Position numbers and translations under genes: made by a program. The notes under the pieces were generated by a model. It saw only the letters and a program-made list of their open reading frames with translations, was not told the origin of the DNA and did no database searches. This document shows positions 50,449-62,867 of a DNA stretch of 64,000 nucleotides, piece by piece (the first letter of the stretch is position 1; each line of letters opens with the position of its first letter). Origin of the DNA: Trema orientale (taxonomy: Eukaryota > Streptophyta > Magnoliopsida > Rosales > Cannabaceae); the NCBI GenBank assembly GCA_002914845.1, contig JXTC01000018.1:826995-890994 (forward strand). The letters are read 5' to 3'.

Positions 50449-52124
50449 TTAAATAGGACACACCACACGCTTACTCGGTACGGCAACGAGTCGACTCGCC
50501 CTTGGAGCGGTGAGTCCAAAAATATCATTCATGTCGAGTTCACTCGGCTTCATCCCATCTGGCAACTCCCACGTGAAGCAGTGGAGAAGGTGGCCCACCG
50601 CCAGCTCAAGCGCGTAGAGCCCAAGCTGCATCCCGGGGCATGACCTCCGACCCGACCCGAATGGAATAAACTCGAAGTTACTCCCTTTGAAGTCGGGCAC
50701 ACCATCCTTTAGGAACCTAGATGGCTTAAACGAATCCGGGTCGACCCACGAGTTCTTGTCACGGCCAATCTTCCACGCGTTTATCATCACGCGCGACTTT
50801 TTGGGGACGTAATAGCCTGCCACCTCAGCATCCTCGGCCGTCTCGTGGAGGAGCAGCGGAATCGGTGGGTGCAGCCTCAGTGTCTCCTTGAGTGAACATT
50901 TCAAGTAAGTGAGCTTCTCGAAATCGGACTCTTCCATTCTCCGGCCCAAGCCCACTACATCGGCTATCTCTTGTTGGACCTTCTTTAAATCTTCCGGGCT
51001 CCTCATTAGCTCCGCCATGGCCCACTCTATCGCCGACGCCACCGTCTCGGTACCACCGAACATAACGTCCTGTCACATTATTTTCGCAGCAAAAATGAGA
51101 GGAGTGCATTAGCGTCACAAAAATATATGATATGATATGAAAATATTTATTACGTGAATATTTCTGAACTGTCAGATTTTTTTTTTTTAATTACCATGAT
51201 GATGGCTTTGATGTTGTCCCGAGTGAGTCTAATCGAGTTCTGAAGGTCTTCAGAAGACTCGTTGACTTTTGCTTCGTCACTGTAAAAGGCAAGCAAATCA
51301 TCGACCATGTCAGCATCGACATCGTCGACGACTCCATTAGTTCTGGCCCGCTTGTCAATGTGTTCATCGATAATCTTATCGATGAACCCATCGAGAGCCT
51401 GACGGGCCTTAGCGAGCCGACTGTTAAGGCCCTGAGGGTCAACCCAAGTGAGCCAAGGAATGAAGTCAGCAATATTAAAGGCGCCAAAGAGCTTAGAAAA
51501 CTCCTGGAGAATCCTTATGAACTCGTCCTGCTTCTCCTGCTCGCTCGTCCCAAACGCCGCCCTGTACGTGATGTCCATAGTCAACTTGAACACCAACTCC
51601 CCGACGTTGACCGCCGTGCCGGTGTTCCTAGCCACCGTCCGTACCGTCTTGTCGACCTCGTCGCGCACGGACTCCCAGGACTCGGCCCGCTTTCGGCTGA
51701 AGAGCTTCATGACGCAGAGCTTCCTCATCTGGCGCCAAAAGGGTCCGTAGTGGGCGAAGGCCATGTCGGCGCGGGCGTAGGTGAGGTAGCTTATGGCTAT
51801 GGTGGCGGGGCGGTTGGAGAAGATGTTGTCGTGGACCTGAAGGACCTGGCGGGCCGCGTCGGGAGAGGAGATGGCCACCATGTGTTGGTACCCCATTTTG
51901 AGGTGCAGAACGCCGCCGTACTGGTCGGCCAGCTTGGCGAGTCCCCGGTGAGTTAGCTGGTCCATCATCGACATGTTTCCCACTATGGGCAGCCCTTTTG
52001 GGCCGGGAGGGAAAGGGAGCCTCCTTCGCCGGAACCGGAAGATTAGGCCCAATAAGAAGAGAGGGATGATGATCAAGAAGACTGTCATGGGCACTGGTTG
52101 GAGGGCTTCAGCCAAAGAATCCAT
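50449..52124 (-). CDS. F5H: Ferulate 5-hydroxylase (cytochrome P450 CYP84A)
   Basis: 516-residue ER-anchored P450 that 5-hydroxylates coniferaldehyde, coniferyl alcohol or ferulate on the way to syringyl lignin and sinapate esters. Two exons, 52124-51195 and 51069-50449, with the intron falling just before DVMFGGTETV, as in Arabidopsis FAH1. Motifs: membrane anchor at residues about 12-30; proline hinge LPFPPGPKGLP; MMDQLTHRGLA; oxygen-binding helix I GGTETV; ExxR in LKETLR; heme-binding FGSGRRSCPG with the Cys ligand. Length and sequence match the family closely (FAH1 is 520 residues) with no lesion seen. A TATA box lies about 135 bp upstream. The 9-kb gene-free region lies on its 5' side. 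Confidence 0.96.
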
Positions 52125-52257
52125 TTTCTCTTTTTATTTTTACTTTTTTTTTTCGGATTCTATTTGTGATGAAGATATGTATGTATTCTTTTGGGATAGA
52201 AATTTGATAACGTGCAACTAGAATGGTTGCTGGTTTGTGTTAGAGATAATTTTGGGG

Positions 52258-52266
52258 TTTATATAA
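52258..52266 (-). promoter_or_regulatory. F5H: TATA box of ferulate 5-hydroxylase
   Basis: On the minus strand this reads TTATATAAA, about 135 bp before the start codon at 52124, which predicts a leader near 100 nt. No AC-rich MYB element was noticed in the immediate upstream sequence. Confidence 0.6.
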
Positions 52267-55200
52267 GAGTTGTTTGTAGGGTGTTGCTCTCTGCTGTTCA
52301 GGGGGTTGTCCAATTAAATTAAATCAGCCCAAATGTGCAAGTTGGGCATTTTTTTTTTTTAAAAAAAAAAAAACATATATAAGGGGGTATTATTACTGAT
52401 ATTTTGTTAATTTTATTTTTAGTATTTTTTTTTGGGGAGATTATTTTTGGTATGTTAATTAATAGTTTTATTTTAAAATGGGAATACGACATTATTAGAT
52501 CTTGTAATTATATCTTGAGGCGTAATTTATTTTACTACTTTTGAAGACGAAAATTATTGAATTTGATATTTTGATATGGATAATTTATATCATTTGTAAT
52601 CAATATTGTCTTGAAAAAAGAAAAAGAATTGTAATCAATGTGAAATATTTGCTTTTTATTCACTAGATCTCGTCAAGCCGGAGTTTCTAATATGTCAAAG
52701 TAGAGGCACATAAAATTTTTTGTATAGTATATTGGTTCCATCTGAATTATCATTCCATTTTCTACTGAAAAGTTAATATTTTATTTCACTACTCATAGTT
52801 AAATCGTTCCAAAACTGGTTGTTAAACCAAATCTTTTTTTTTTTTGGGTAAAAAGTGAAAATGATAAAACTTCCTTCTCAGTTTCCTAATTCAACTATTT
52901 GTTTTAGTGAAAATTTTGGGCAAATAAGTAATAACTAAGAGGAATCTTGTAAATGCTGGATCATTTAAAATAATTTTTATTTCCTAAAATAAAAGCTCAA
53001 GAAGATATTTCTGAAAAAGCTAATAGATCTTTATTTTATTAAAAAAGTCTTCTAATTAAAAAAAAAATTTCTGAAAATTCATCCAAACACCTTAAAAAAT
53101 ATTTAGAAGTCATGTTAAACGTGCCTGCGATTACTGTTGTTTTTTTTCCCCTCTCCTTGGTGGTTTCAAACCAAATAATTTAAATCAAAATTTCAAATCA
53201 ATGATTAAGAATTGGGAATCAAACGGGTCCTAAAAGTTTTCTAGCTATGCCTACTTTGCAAGACTTATTTTTGATGTTTTAATTTATCAAAAGTAGGACC
53301 TTTATGAGGTTTTCGTAGATAAGCTACATTCTCACATATATTATTCGGTGTTACCAGGCCAGTTATGTACGTTTGACTCGAAAAATTTTGTTTCATTACT
53401 TCATCAGTTGTCTTTTGTTGCTTAGATAGATACATATAATTACTGACATGCAAAGTCCACCGACAACATTTTTGGGGGAAAAAAAAAATACTAGCCCAGA
53501 TTTAAAAAAGAAAAATCAAAGCATTTAAATGAAATGACATAATGTTGATAAGGATTATCTACCAAAATCAGGTATCGTTTTCCCAGCAAACCATTTGAGG
53601 TGAACTGCTAATTGATAGCTAAGACTTGGGTCATATGAACCAAAGTTGTTGGAGCAAAGAAATGGTTCAGAAATTAATAATACTCTCTGCTTAATTAATT
53701 TGATTGAGTATATTTTCATTTTCCTCTTGCAGCTAATAAGATCAAATTGAATATACCTTTCAAAATATATCAAGTCACTACTTTTCATTTCTACATTTGA
53801 ATTGCAAGTTTATGTTCTTTTTCCAAATCAAACATACACATGCTACAACATAACAATTATAAAATTGACCAATGATAGTTCGTTCGTCCTAGCATCAGGT
53901 ATCTGATTAAACGAAAAGGTGGAATATTTTGAAGGTTATAATTAACTTAGCTAACAACAAAAATCAAGTCAGAAGTACTCATAAATTCCATGATTAACAA
54001 TGAACAAATACTTTTCCCATGTTCTGTCGATAAAACAACAATAAGACCAAAGTACATGCAGAATACAGAACGTTATAATTCTTTCCCATAATCTTTATTC
54101 ACTTGTCTGTATCTCATTATTCCGTCAGATAATATTTATGGTAAAGTACAATCTAGGGATAACTTCCTTTTTTCCTTTCTTCTTTCCTTTCAAAAATGAT
54201 GGAATTTTTTTTTTTTTTTTTTTTTTTTGTTGTAATATAAATTCCTTTAGTCTCTGCTTTGATCATTACATAGGTAAAGGTAGAGCGAACACCACTGTTT
54301 TATTTTTTGATAAATCCAAAGTTATTTGGTGAATCCTTGGTGTGATATTCGATCATTAGAGCCGAAATTGAGGTGAGAGATATTGATGCTTGACCTTATT
54401 TCTTATTATGAATCGCTTTCGCTGTTAGACATAAGAACCATTGAAGGTTTCGTTTCACCATTTTCAGCCATTTTTAAATATGGTTTAGAATCCAAGTTTA
54501 AAATGTGTTTTATATAGAAAAATTATTAACTTTGTCTGATTTTAGCAATTCAATTCATGTCTAACTAATGAATCAACGTCGCCTCATTTAAAATTTTGAA
54601 CTATAAAACTACTAAATTAATTTATTTAATTAATTTATTAATTTTATTTAAATTCTAAATATAACATGACATTATTGATTAGATATGAATTGAGAAATTA
54701 GACTAAAAAGAAAATTAGGATTCATTATACTCTGTCAATTTGATGACTATTCATTACATAGATATTTCGCTAAAAAACAAAATAAAGTACTTAATTAAAA
54801 TTCAATAAGACAAGATTGCGTGTGATTTAGCATCACTATGACGTCATAAATTTATTTTACAAACTTTAACAGCATCGACTGTATTGTAAAAGTCTTGATA
54901 TATCCACTAGTGCATTTTTTTTTTGCCCTATGGTCAGGATGTTATCAAGTGACAACTTATTTATCAATGTGAAAGCCACTCAATATACAGGAGACTCGGA
55001 AAGTAGAGCATCTCATTAATTAGTAGGGATGAACGTGTTCTCATAACCTGACTTCATTTCCCGAACTACAACTTTTTTTTATTGAGGAAAAATTTTGAGC
55101 GGTGGTGGGCCAACACATTGGGAATATGGATATTCAAGAGTTGCCACGACATGGCTTATCTGCGTAATTATCAATTTTTGTGCATATTAGTGAAAAATAC

Positions 55201-56901
55201 AAATTTTACCGTAAAAGGATGGAGAATTAGGTAAACTTCTACGGAGCTATACCAATTAGCTTAGGAGACAAAACATATAACGTTTGCAAAAAGATCGGAC
55301 TATTCTGGTCCACCGAAATATGACAATATTATGTTTAAATTGATCAAGCAAAAGTGGTCAAAATCTCCAATATTACGTTCAACCACACACACCAACTAAA
55401 GAAACTACATAAAGAGAGTTGTATGTTGATATGGTCCCAGTTTGCTATATATAGATCGTCTAGAGAGAGAGGCTAGTGTGGTTCCCATGTGTATAAATAT
55501 ATATATATATATAGGGTCATAACTTATAGGATTATAATATAGTATGTATTTTTTTTATATATTTATAAATATTATTTTATACAGTTAAAATTTATCGGGC
55601 ATATTTTTTATGATAAAATTAGAAAAAGAAAATTATTAAATAATACTTATTTATTTTTATTATTATTTTTTTAATTACTAAAATTATAGTAACCGTTAAA
55701 TAATGATCTAATGACTAAAAAATATATATCTATAAATAAATTAAAAAATTTACTTATTGAGAATCATATGTATAATACTAATTTTTGCTAGGATGAATAC
55801 TTAGTCCGGTACCTAGTAACATACTTATTTTCAATGTGAATCTTTAAAAAAAAAAATTCAAGGGATTGGACCAATTGTCTTTCTATATATATATATATAT
55901 ATATAAGTTACGCAGCAGAGAAAAAGAGAGGACATAATTGTTAGTGAACTTCATTCAAAAAAAAAAAAAAATTGTTAGTGAACTCCACGTCGTGGCATCG
56001 TTTGGTGAATCGGAGATCAGAGACATTTTGGACTGAAAATTAAAGCAGAATATTAGTGGATGCACCTAGTCCTGGCTATTTAAAACGGCCGAAAACTTTG
56101 ACAAGGACGATAAATAGTGCACTGAAAGTTATTTGGACAAGGATACGTACGAATATGACTATATCCAACATTATAGTGCGGAAAGTAATTTTGGTTTTTG
56201 GCTTTCAATCCCAATAATTAAAATCCCAATAATTAAATGCATTAAAACGAGTTCTAATGTGAATTAAATGATGACATTAATTTTGTGATCGTAAATCTGA
56301 TTTCTATATTAATATGAAATTAAACAAAACAAAATCCCAATATACTCAAATCCATATCGATAATCTCTTTCGTTTCCATTTTCCGTTGAATGTAATATAA
56401 TACACTCCTAACTATTTGGCACGGCATTAGTTCTTGGGGAGGCTGGTTTTCTTCGGTCATTTATTCTCATAGACCCATTTCAAAGAGGAAGTCCTTGTAT
56501 TCTTGAGAATTATTATTTATGGTTGATTATTTTATTTGGTTATTGTTGGCATTTTTTTTTTTAATTGTTTTGTTGAAAAAGAGCATTGACTAATTGATTA
56601 ATTGAAGAGAGAAAAAGGGAAAATGACGATATTAAATAAAGAAATTGACTTGAGTCACCAATTAGGCGAAGGCGTATATTAAGGCAAGCATGATGACAAT
56701 GCTCACGTAAATAATGTATTCTTGCTTAGAAAGTATTAAAAGCTCGTTTCAACTTTAACTCAAGCAAGGCAGTGTACTTCAGGTTTTTTTTTTTTTTTGG
56801 ATAAAGTTAAAAAAAATAAATAAATAAATAAAAAGAGTGATCACAAACATGAATCTTTGTAGAGCCCTACACGGTAAGTTATATCCAATTGGTCGATGGA
56901 G
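52267..56901. other. Gene-poor AT-rich spacer
   Basis: No coding region, RNA gene or delimited transposon was recognised. It contains poly-T runs (for example near 54207-54229), TA microsatellites at 55496-55512 and 55884-55905, and many chance short ORFs. Confidence 0.55.
55884..55905. repeat. TA microsatellite
   Basis: Perfect (TA)n run. A similar one lies at 55496-55512. Confidence 0.85.
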
Positions 56902-56909
56902 CTAGCCAT

Positions 56910-57489
56910 TAAGAGTGTTCACAGTCCAGTTTAGCCGGTCTGAATCTCTTATATGCTGACCAAATCGTATGTGCGATTTTACTAGATCACTAGACTGCAC
57001 GGTGTGTCATGGTTAATCAAAACCACCCAAACTGCACCTACACTTTGCGGTGCGGTTTGGACGGTTTCCACGGTTTGAGTTTTGGGCTTTTATAATGACG
57101 GACTTGGATTTTGACAAATTAAGCGTTCACTATTTAAGCTTTATTTTTTAAAAAAAAAACTACTTTTTTAAATAAAGAAAAAAGAAATATATCACATCTT
57201 TTACAACCTAATTGAAAGTCCAAAAATCAAACAAAAAATAATTATTTACCATCATCTAAAATATTAATCATAAAAAATTATGGCAAAAATATACATATTA
57301 CAAATATTTCAGCCGGTTCGGTTTGAAATTGGCCGCATTCATTAAAAACTGCAAACCATACCGCACCGGTCGATTTGGTATTTTTCTAAACTATGACCAG
57401 CCGTAGATGGAAAAAAACTGCCAGTTTCGATGCAGTTTGATTCGGTGTGATCGATTTCTGGGGTGCACCGGTTTTTTTAAACGCCCCTA
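56910..57489. mobile_element. hAT-type MITE with 8-bp target-site duplication
   Basis: 580-bp non-coding element flanked by CTAGCCAT at 56902-56909 and 57490-57497. Ends are inverted: TAAGAGTGTT on the left and, read inward from the right, TAGGGGCGTT. The inner sequence contains repeated CCGGT and GGTTTG-type motifs on both sides (AGTTTAGCCGGTCTGA; GCACCGGTTTTTTT). An 8-bp duplication and short ends fit the hAT superfamily. It encodes no protein. Confidence 0.88.
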
Positions 57490-57669
57490 CTAGCCATCCT
57501 AACCTCACCAAATGGACTAGCTTCAAGTAATGGGCACCAAGAACTTAATCCCACATTTACTTTATGTGTATGCCAATTGAAAAAGTTTCATACCACTATG
57601 CCACTCTACCCAGTGGTGTGTACTTTAGTTTTATCCTACAAATTGATGGAGCTAGCTTTTAAAGAATTT

Positions 57670-58188
57670 GGTTAATTACATTAATAGTTCACGAATTATA
57701 CCCACCACTTTATCCCCTAAACTTTGAACTTATATAATGAATTATCATGAACTGTGTAGTTGTTGCACTAGTAGTCATTTTGTCACAAATTATTAATCTT
57801 TCAATAGAAATGAGCCATTTATAAAGCACATAGTTTGATGACAATGGTCAGAATAAGAATCTTAACTTTCAATTTGCAAAGACTACCAAGAATTATACGA
57901 TTGTTGCAGTAAGGGTCATTTTGTCAAAAATTGTTAAATTTTTAACCGAAATAAGTTATATGCAAAGCATGTAGTTTGGTAGTTATACTGAGAACAAGAT
58001 TTCGACTCCCACAAGTAAACAATGCCCATTCATACGTTTTCGTACGTGACTGTTTTCTGTTAAAAAACTAACAGTTTGTGACAAAAGAGTCATTACTACA
58101 ATAATTATATAATTCAGAGTAGTCTACTATGTAAGTTAAAAGTTCACCGGTAAAATAGTAATTTATGGGTTATTACTATAATTAACCC
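57670..58188. mobile_element. Foldback MITE with 8-bp target-site duplication
   Basis: 519-bp element flanked by AAGAATTT at 57662-57669 and 58189-58196. The ends are inverted (GGTTAATTACATTAATAG against, from the right, GGGTTAATTATAGTAATA), and inverted similarity runs far inward (GTAGTCATTTTGTCACAAA against the complement near 58075-58100). Inside, a roughly 130-bp segment is repeated directly, with the GTCATTTTGTCA phrase at about 57774 and 57917. No coding sequence is present. Confidence 0.83.
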
Positions 58189-58196
58189 AAGAATTT

Positions 58197-60343
58197 ATAT
58201 ACAATATTAGTAGTTAGGGTTCCAACTTAAAAAAGTTTAGGAGAGAGTCCTGAGCCTTACAAATTCATAAACTTTCTCATGTCTAGACAACACAGAGCTT
58301 TGTTCGATCCCAACATAAAACACCGGTTAAAATAGCTAGGCAATTGTAAAAACGTTTGAATAGTTATTTGAATTTGTGCGTTATCTTTAGTAACGACGAG
58401 TGATCGAGAAATTACTACGTTCATCAGATTCTACGACATTTTGAACCCAAGAAAAATAGGGATTTTTATTTTTAAAGAGAGATGATCATGAATAACATCT
58501 TCTATATGTCAGTCCTAATCACAGGGTGATTCATTATGAAGTCAATTAGCCATGGGGGCTGTAGAACTTGATAATAAAAAGATCATTACCTTTTTGAAAG
58601 GATAAACAGCTTTCAAATTTTATTTTCTAAATCCGGTAAACTAGTTTAATTATTAAGCATAAAGTTATTAATTTCCTTAGGTTTTATTTGAGTTTGTTTA
58701 AAATAACGAAGAAAGTTAAAACCGATGATATATATTCCTTGCATATATGTACGTACGGTATGAGTATTTTGCTAGATTATAGTACTGTAACATCTTGCCA
58801 CTAAAATCAAAATATACTTTCCTAGAGAAATAAGAAGTGTTCAATTATAAATGTAAAATCAGTTCAATAAAAAAATCATTTAAAGAGGATAATAAAAGTA
58901 CTTTAATTATGGTCACAGAAATAGTTGGTTGATAATTAACCACAAGAACTGAGTTATGCTATTCTACTTTACTGTCTCATTTATTCAAAACTAGACACCT
59001 AAATATTTTTTTAGTAACCACCCTCTTTAACATATTTTTAGTAACCACTTTTTTTAAAAAAATTAATTAGTTTAATTCATATTATATTTTGTACTGAATT
59101 ATCTACCTTTAAGTATACAGAACAGTAAATAAGACAGTAAAATGGGATAATAGATCCTGGTCCTTAACGACAAATTAGGTCTCAAACACTGAGATTTGGA
59201 ATTCCAATCCTCTCACCCCTTTAAAAAAAATACTAGTTAACTGAAGTATATAACTTCGACGAATTAAGAAGTATGTACGTAGTCTATAATCCAAATTATA
59301 GGTCAACACCTGAAACTAATACAACTAGTCCAAACCAATACATATTTAATAATTATTAGTAATGTAAAAATTAAGACTAGCTATCATCTGCACTGATGCA
59401 TTTGATCAATATATATACGTGATTGCCCATTCAGTAGGTTTTTTTTTTTTTTTTTTAACTTATGTATAGGTTGTTTTTTTTAGCCGTTGGATCATCATTT
59501 AACGGTGATTCAATGACTATAATGATGTGCATGAAAAGATGTTCATAATTAATGTTATTTTTCTCTTTAACGTGCATAATAAATTTTAATTAGCTAAAAC
59601 AATATCTATATATAAAAAAAATAACTGCTAGATTGGTGCCTATAAATATATACACGCATATATTATATTCTTTATCTTTGTTAAGCATCCAACGATAGCG
59701 AAAATGATTGGTTTGTATTCTTTGGAAAAAAAAAAAAGAAAAAAAAAAAAGGACTCAACAAGATTGATGACCACCCCCTAACTGTGTCTAATTTAAAAAA
59801 TTGCTTCAAACATATCCAGTAATCGATAAGAATCACGTTATTTATTTGATTAATGTTGGTCCTGCTAATATATATGTATATTCCCAAGCCTACGTACCAT
59901 CTCTGGTCTGTCAATCTATGTCAAAACTATCATGGGGTGGCATCACGGCAAGATTTGACTATATGGCCTAAGCATGTCAAAATTATTCGGTAGGAGAAAT
60001 AGTTTTATATCTTAATCTGATTGCTCCTTATTATTATATTAACAAAGCTTCAGCTACCTGAATTGGTACTGGACGTAATCTATTTTCTGAAATATTTTAC
60101 TTCATTTAATATTCCATTACTATCTCCCTACAGTATATACCAATCTATAAAAAATACATACATGATCAATAGTATATATGAATCTATAAAAAAATATATA
60201 TAGAGATCATATTCGAGTGAGCATGCACAATGGAGCACCAATATATATGCCCAACGGTACATGAAATATAATTCATTATTAGGTGATTATAATTAATAGA
60301 TCACTAACAGATTAATACATCATGCAGTATTGAGCACTAAGGT
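58197..60343. other. AT-rich spacer
   Basis: No gene, RNA or delimited repeat was recognised in this 2.1-kb stretch. It has poly-T and poly-A tracts (about 59441-59456 and 59726-59750). Confidence 0.5.
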
Positions 60344-61558
60344 AGCGTTTAGTTGAGTGGAATGAAATCGAAGGTAAGAGTAATATATATAGGAATAAGA
60401 ATAGAAATGGAAAGAAAAGTGATTCTTTTATTTAGTTGAAACTATGGAATCATACTTTTAAATGTACTTATTATGTTTCGTTCTCAACGGAATGGAATGG
60501 AATTAACTAGATTTTGACTAATATACCTTGATCTTTTTTTTTCCTAATTACATAGACAGTTTTAATGAAAGAAATGAACACATATATTAGCAATCAATAA
60601 ATAGATTTATTTCTCTCTTTAAAATGAAAAAAGTAGAATTATTTTAAATTTCTTGTAATGCAATGTTACTATTTTAAGGTTAATTGTTTATTATATACGA
60701 TTGTATATTTATAGACGATATCTATTAGCAACATTAATTGCACCGTATATTTATAATTTTGAAATTTCTTTGTTTATTTTCTTAATGGACATAATTTTGT
60801 ATATTAGCATTATTATTAGCCGTAGCCCGTACAAAACGGATAGGGAAATTTTTTAGTAGATCTTAATTAGTATTTATCCCATTAACCAAAAGAAAAAAAA
60901 AAAAAAGGCGATCTTCGAACAACCAGGAAAAAACTAGCAATTAGGAATAATCGCACACATGGGAACACTCAAAGAACATCAGCTTCCACAAAAAAGCATT
61001 TAGAAAAAAAAAACAAAACAAAAAACATATAAAAAAAAAAAAAAAAGCTTCAACAATGGAGGATATCCATAGGGGAGAAAAGAGGAAAAAAAAAAAAATC
61101 TAAACGCAGATATCTGCCCAGATCAGGAATAGTCATAAGAAAGACCAACAAAGAGAGAGCTTCAATAATGGAGGTCTGCAAATGATGGGGCTAAACAAGA
61201 ACTCAATCGCAATCTTCTCAGATTCGGACCAATCGAAGGGAAAAACCAACCGTGAGTTTTCCTTTTTGGTCTGGGTGTTGTTGATTTTGTCGGTACAAGT
61301 TTCGGTGGTTTTTCCGATTAACAGGCGTTGGGTTTTGATTTTGCGAGTACATGTACCGTTCAAAGACAAAGATGAAATGATTGTGAGAGAAGAGACGTAC
61401 GGTACAAGGGCTGAAGGGCAAATAGGGCAGACAACAAAAATAGAGTTCTGGCTATTGTTCATTCGATTGGAAAGGTGCTTCCGTAGTTAAAGTGAAACCA
61501 AACAATAGAAATCCTCTTCGTTTCATTCCATTCTTGCCTATTCCTTCCAACTAAACGT
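60344..61558. mobile_element. Inverted-repeat DNA element, about 1.2 kb
   Basis: The left end TAGCGTTTAGTTGAGTGGAA and the right end read inward (ACACGTTTAGTTGGAAGGAA) form imperfect inverted repeats that extend into GGAATGAAA-type text on both sides. The interior is AT-rich with A-tracts. An ORF at 61182-61490 has no recognisable domain. The end motif is reminiscent of PIF/Harbinger or hAT non-autonomous elements. No target-site duplication was settled, so the superfamily is open. Confidence 0.55.
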
Positions 61559-61561
61559 GTT

Positions 61562-61705
61562 ATTTAGTATTACTCTATTTCAGCTATTGATACCAAAAGT
61601 TGGTATAACAACAGAATTATTAGTTTTTGGATCATTTAGTATTACTCTATTTCAGCTATTGATACCAAAAGTTGGTATAACAACAGAGTTATTAGTTTTT
61701 GGATC
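61562..61705. repeat. 72-bp tandem duplication at the LTR edge
   Basis: ATTTAGTATTACTCTATTTC begins at 61562 and again at 61634. The units are almost identical through TTATTAGTTTTTGGAT. Each unit contains the phrase TTGATACCAAAAG that resembles the start of the solo LTR at 24049, so the duplication spans the border between flanking DNA and LTR. Confidence 0.9.
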
Positions 61706-62123
61706 CAAAAACTAAAGATTAAAGGGAGAATGTGAGAGAAAAGTGATAGACACATGCATTTTAAAATGGTTCAGTCTTTCAAACGAAATGCGTACATCTA
61801 ATATAGTCGGTGTTATTTTCTCAATATACTAGCTATAGGAGAGCTTTTAGTTTTCTTTCTTCTCTACTTGAGCCTTGTATTTGTAGGCCTGAGGAGATAG
61901 ATTCCTTGTTACAGATGAGATCTTTTCAAATATAGAAAAGATTACAAAAAGATTACAGTGAATACAAATTTGAATTTATATTTATTTCTTCCAAGATCTA
62001 GTAAAATCTTTATTTGAATAATCACATCCCTTAAATTCCAAATCCAATCCTTAATATCTTGGAAACTTGAATTTTGGATGGAGAAAATTTCAGAATCAAA
62101 ATCTGTTAATTTGATGTATAACA
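61658..62123 (-). repeat. 3' LTR of the Ty3/gypsy element
   Basis: The right border is fixed by the adjacent polypurine tract at 62124. The left border is uncertain because of the 72-bp duplication. Shared phrases with the solo LTR include TTGATACCA, TCTTTCAAAC and TATAGTC. Confidence 0.65.
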
Positions 62124-62134
62124 ATTGCCCTCAG

Positions 62135-62867
62135 ATTTTTAGTGTCACTTTATGCAGCAAGAACATTTTTACTTTCTCGGTCTGCTCGGATCGCTTCTTC
62201 TTATAAGGTGAAGGAAGGTGTCAAACGACCACTCATTTGTCCGCTTATATTTGTTGTGAGCTGATAATGAGGGTCAAGTTAGGAGGTCGAATTTTTTCGC
62301 TGAGCTGATGTTCTTCAGGAATGTCTTCTTTGTCGAATTTCTTCCGATATTGCTCGCATTGTACTTAAAAAAATTGTATTTCCCTTCGCGTTGCGAACAA
62401 CATAGCTTTTATATATACTTGAAGAAAGTATTAATCCTCCATAGTATAAAACAAGCAGTTTGAATTAACCACAATTTTGTTTTAAAATTGCTTCGTTTTA
62501 AGGCTAAGACCTTCAATTTATCATTGAGAGCTTAATCTTATTCTAGTACTTATCACGATTCGACTACCTCGAGCATGGCAGTTTTTGAATCTCGAGCTCT
62601 TCGATCTATTCAAGCACCCGATCTTTCGAACATGCGTTTACTCGGACACGTGATCACATGAACTGGTTTATACGATCTTTCATTGAGCCATAGTACTAGA
62701 ACATGAAGGTTTGTATTTCACTACACATGCCCCTATAGTTTCGAGGTGATAAGATAGCTGTAAACTAACTCTTGAAGGAGTTTTTATTTAGATAAATCTA
62801 AAGAATGAACTTATTATTGTTAGAGTAGAATTGATACAATAAAAAAGAAAAATATGTAGGACTTATT
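62135..62867. other. Non-coding stretch between pol and 3' LTR
   Basis: About 730 bp between the end of pol and the polypurine tract of the gypsy element. No extra ORF or domain was recognised. Several GAGCT/CTCGA-rich phrases occur, as in the solo LTR interior near 24470-24530. Confidence 0.5.

Noticed and set aside
51360..51956. 198-codon plus-strand ORF opposite the P450 gene
   Set aside because: It lies entirely antisense to the F5H first exon; high GC in the P450 keeps the reverse frame open by chance.
61182..61490. 102-codon ORF as a host gene
   Set aside because: It lies inside an inverted-repeat element, overlaps an equally long reverse ORF and has no recognisable domain.
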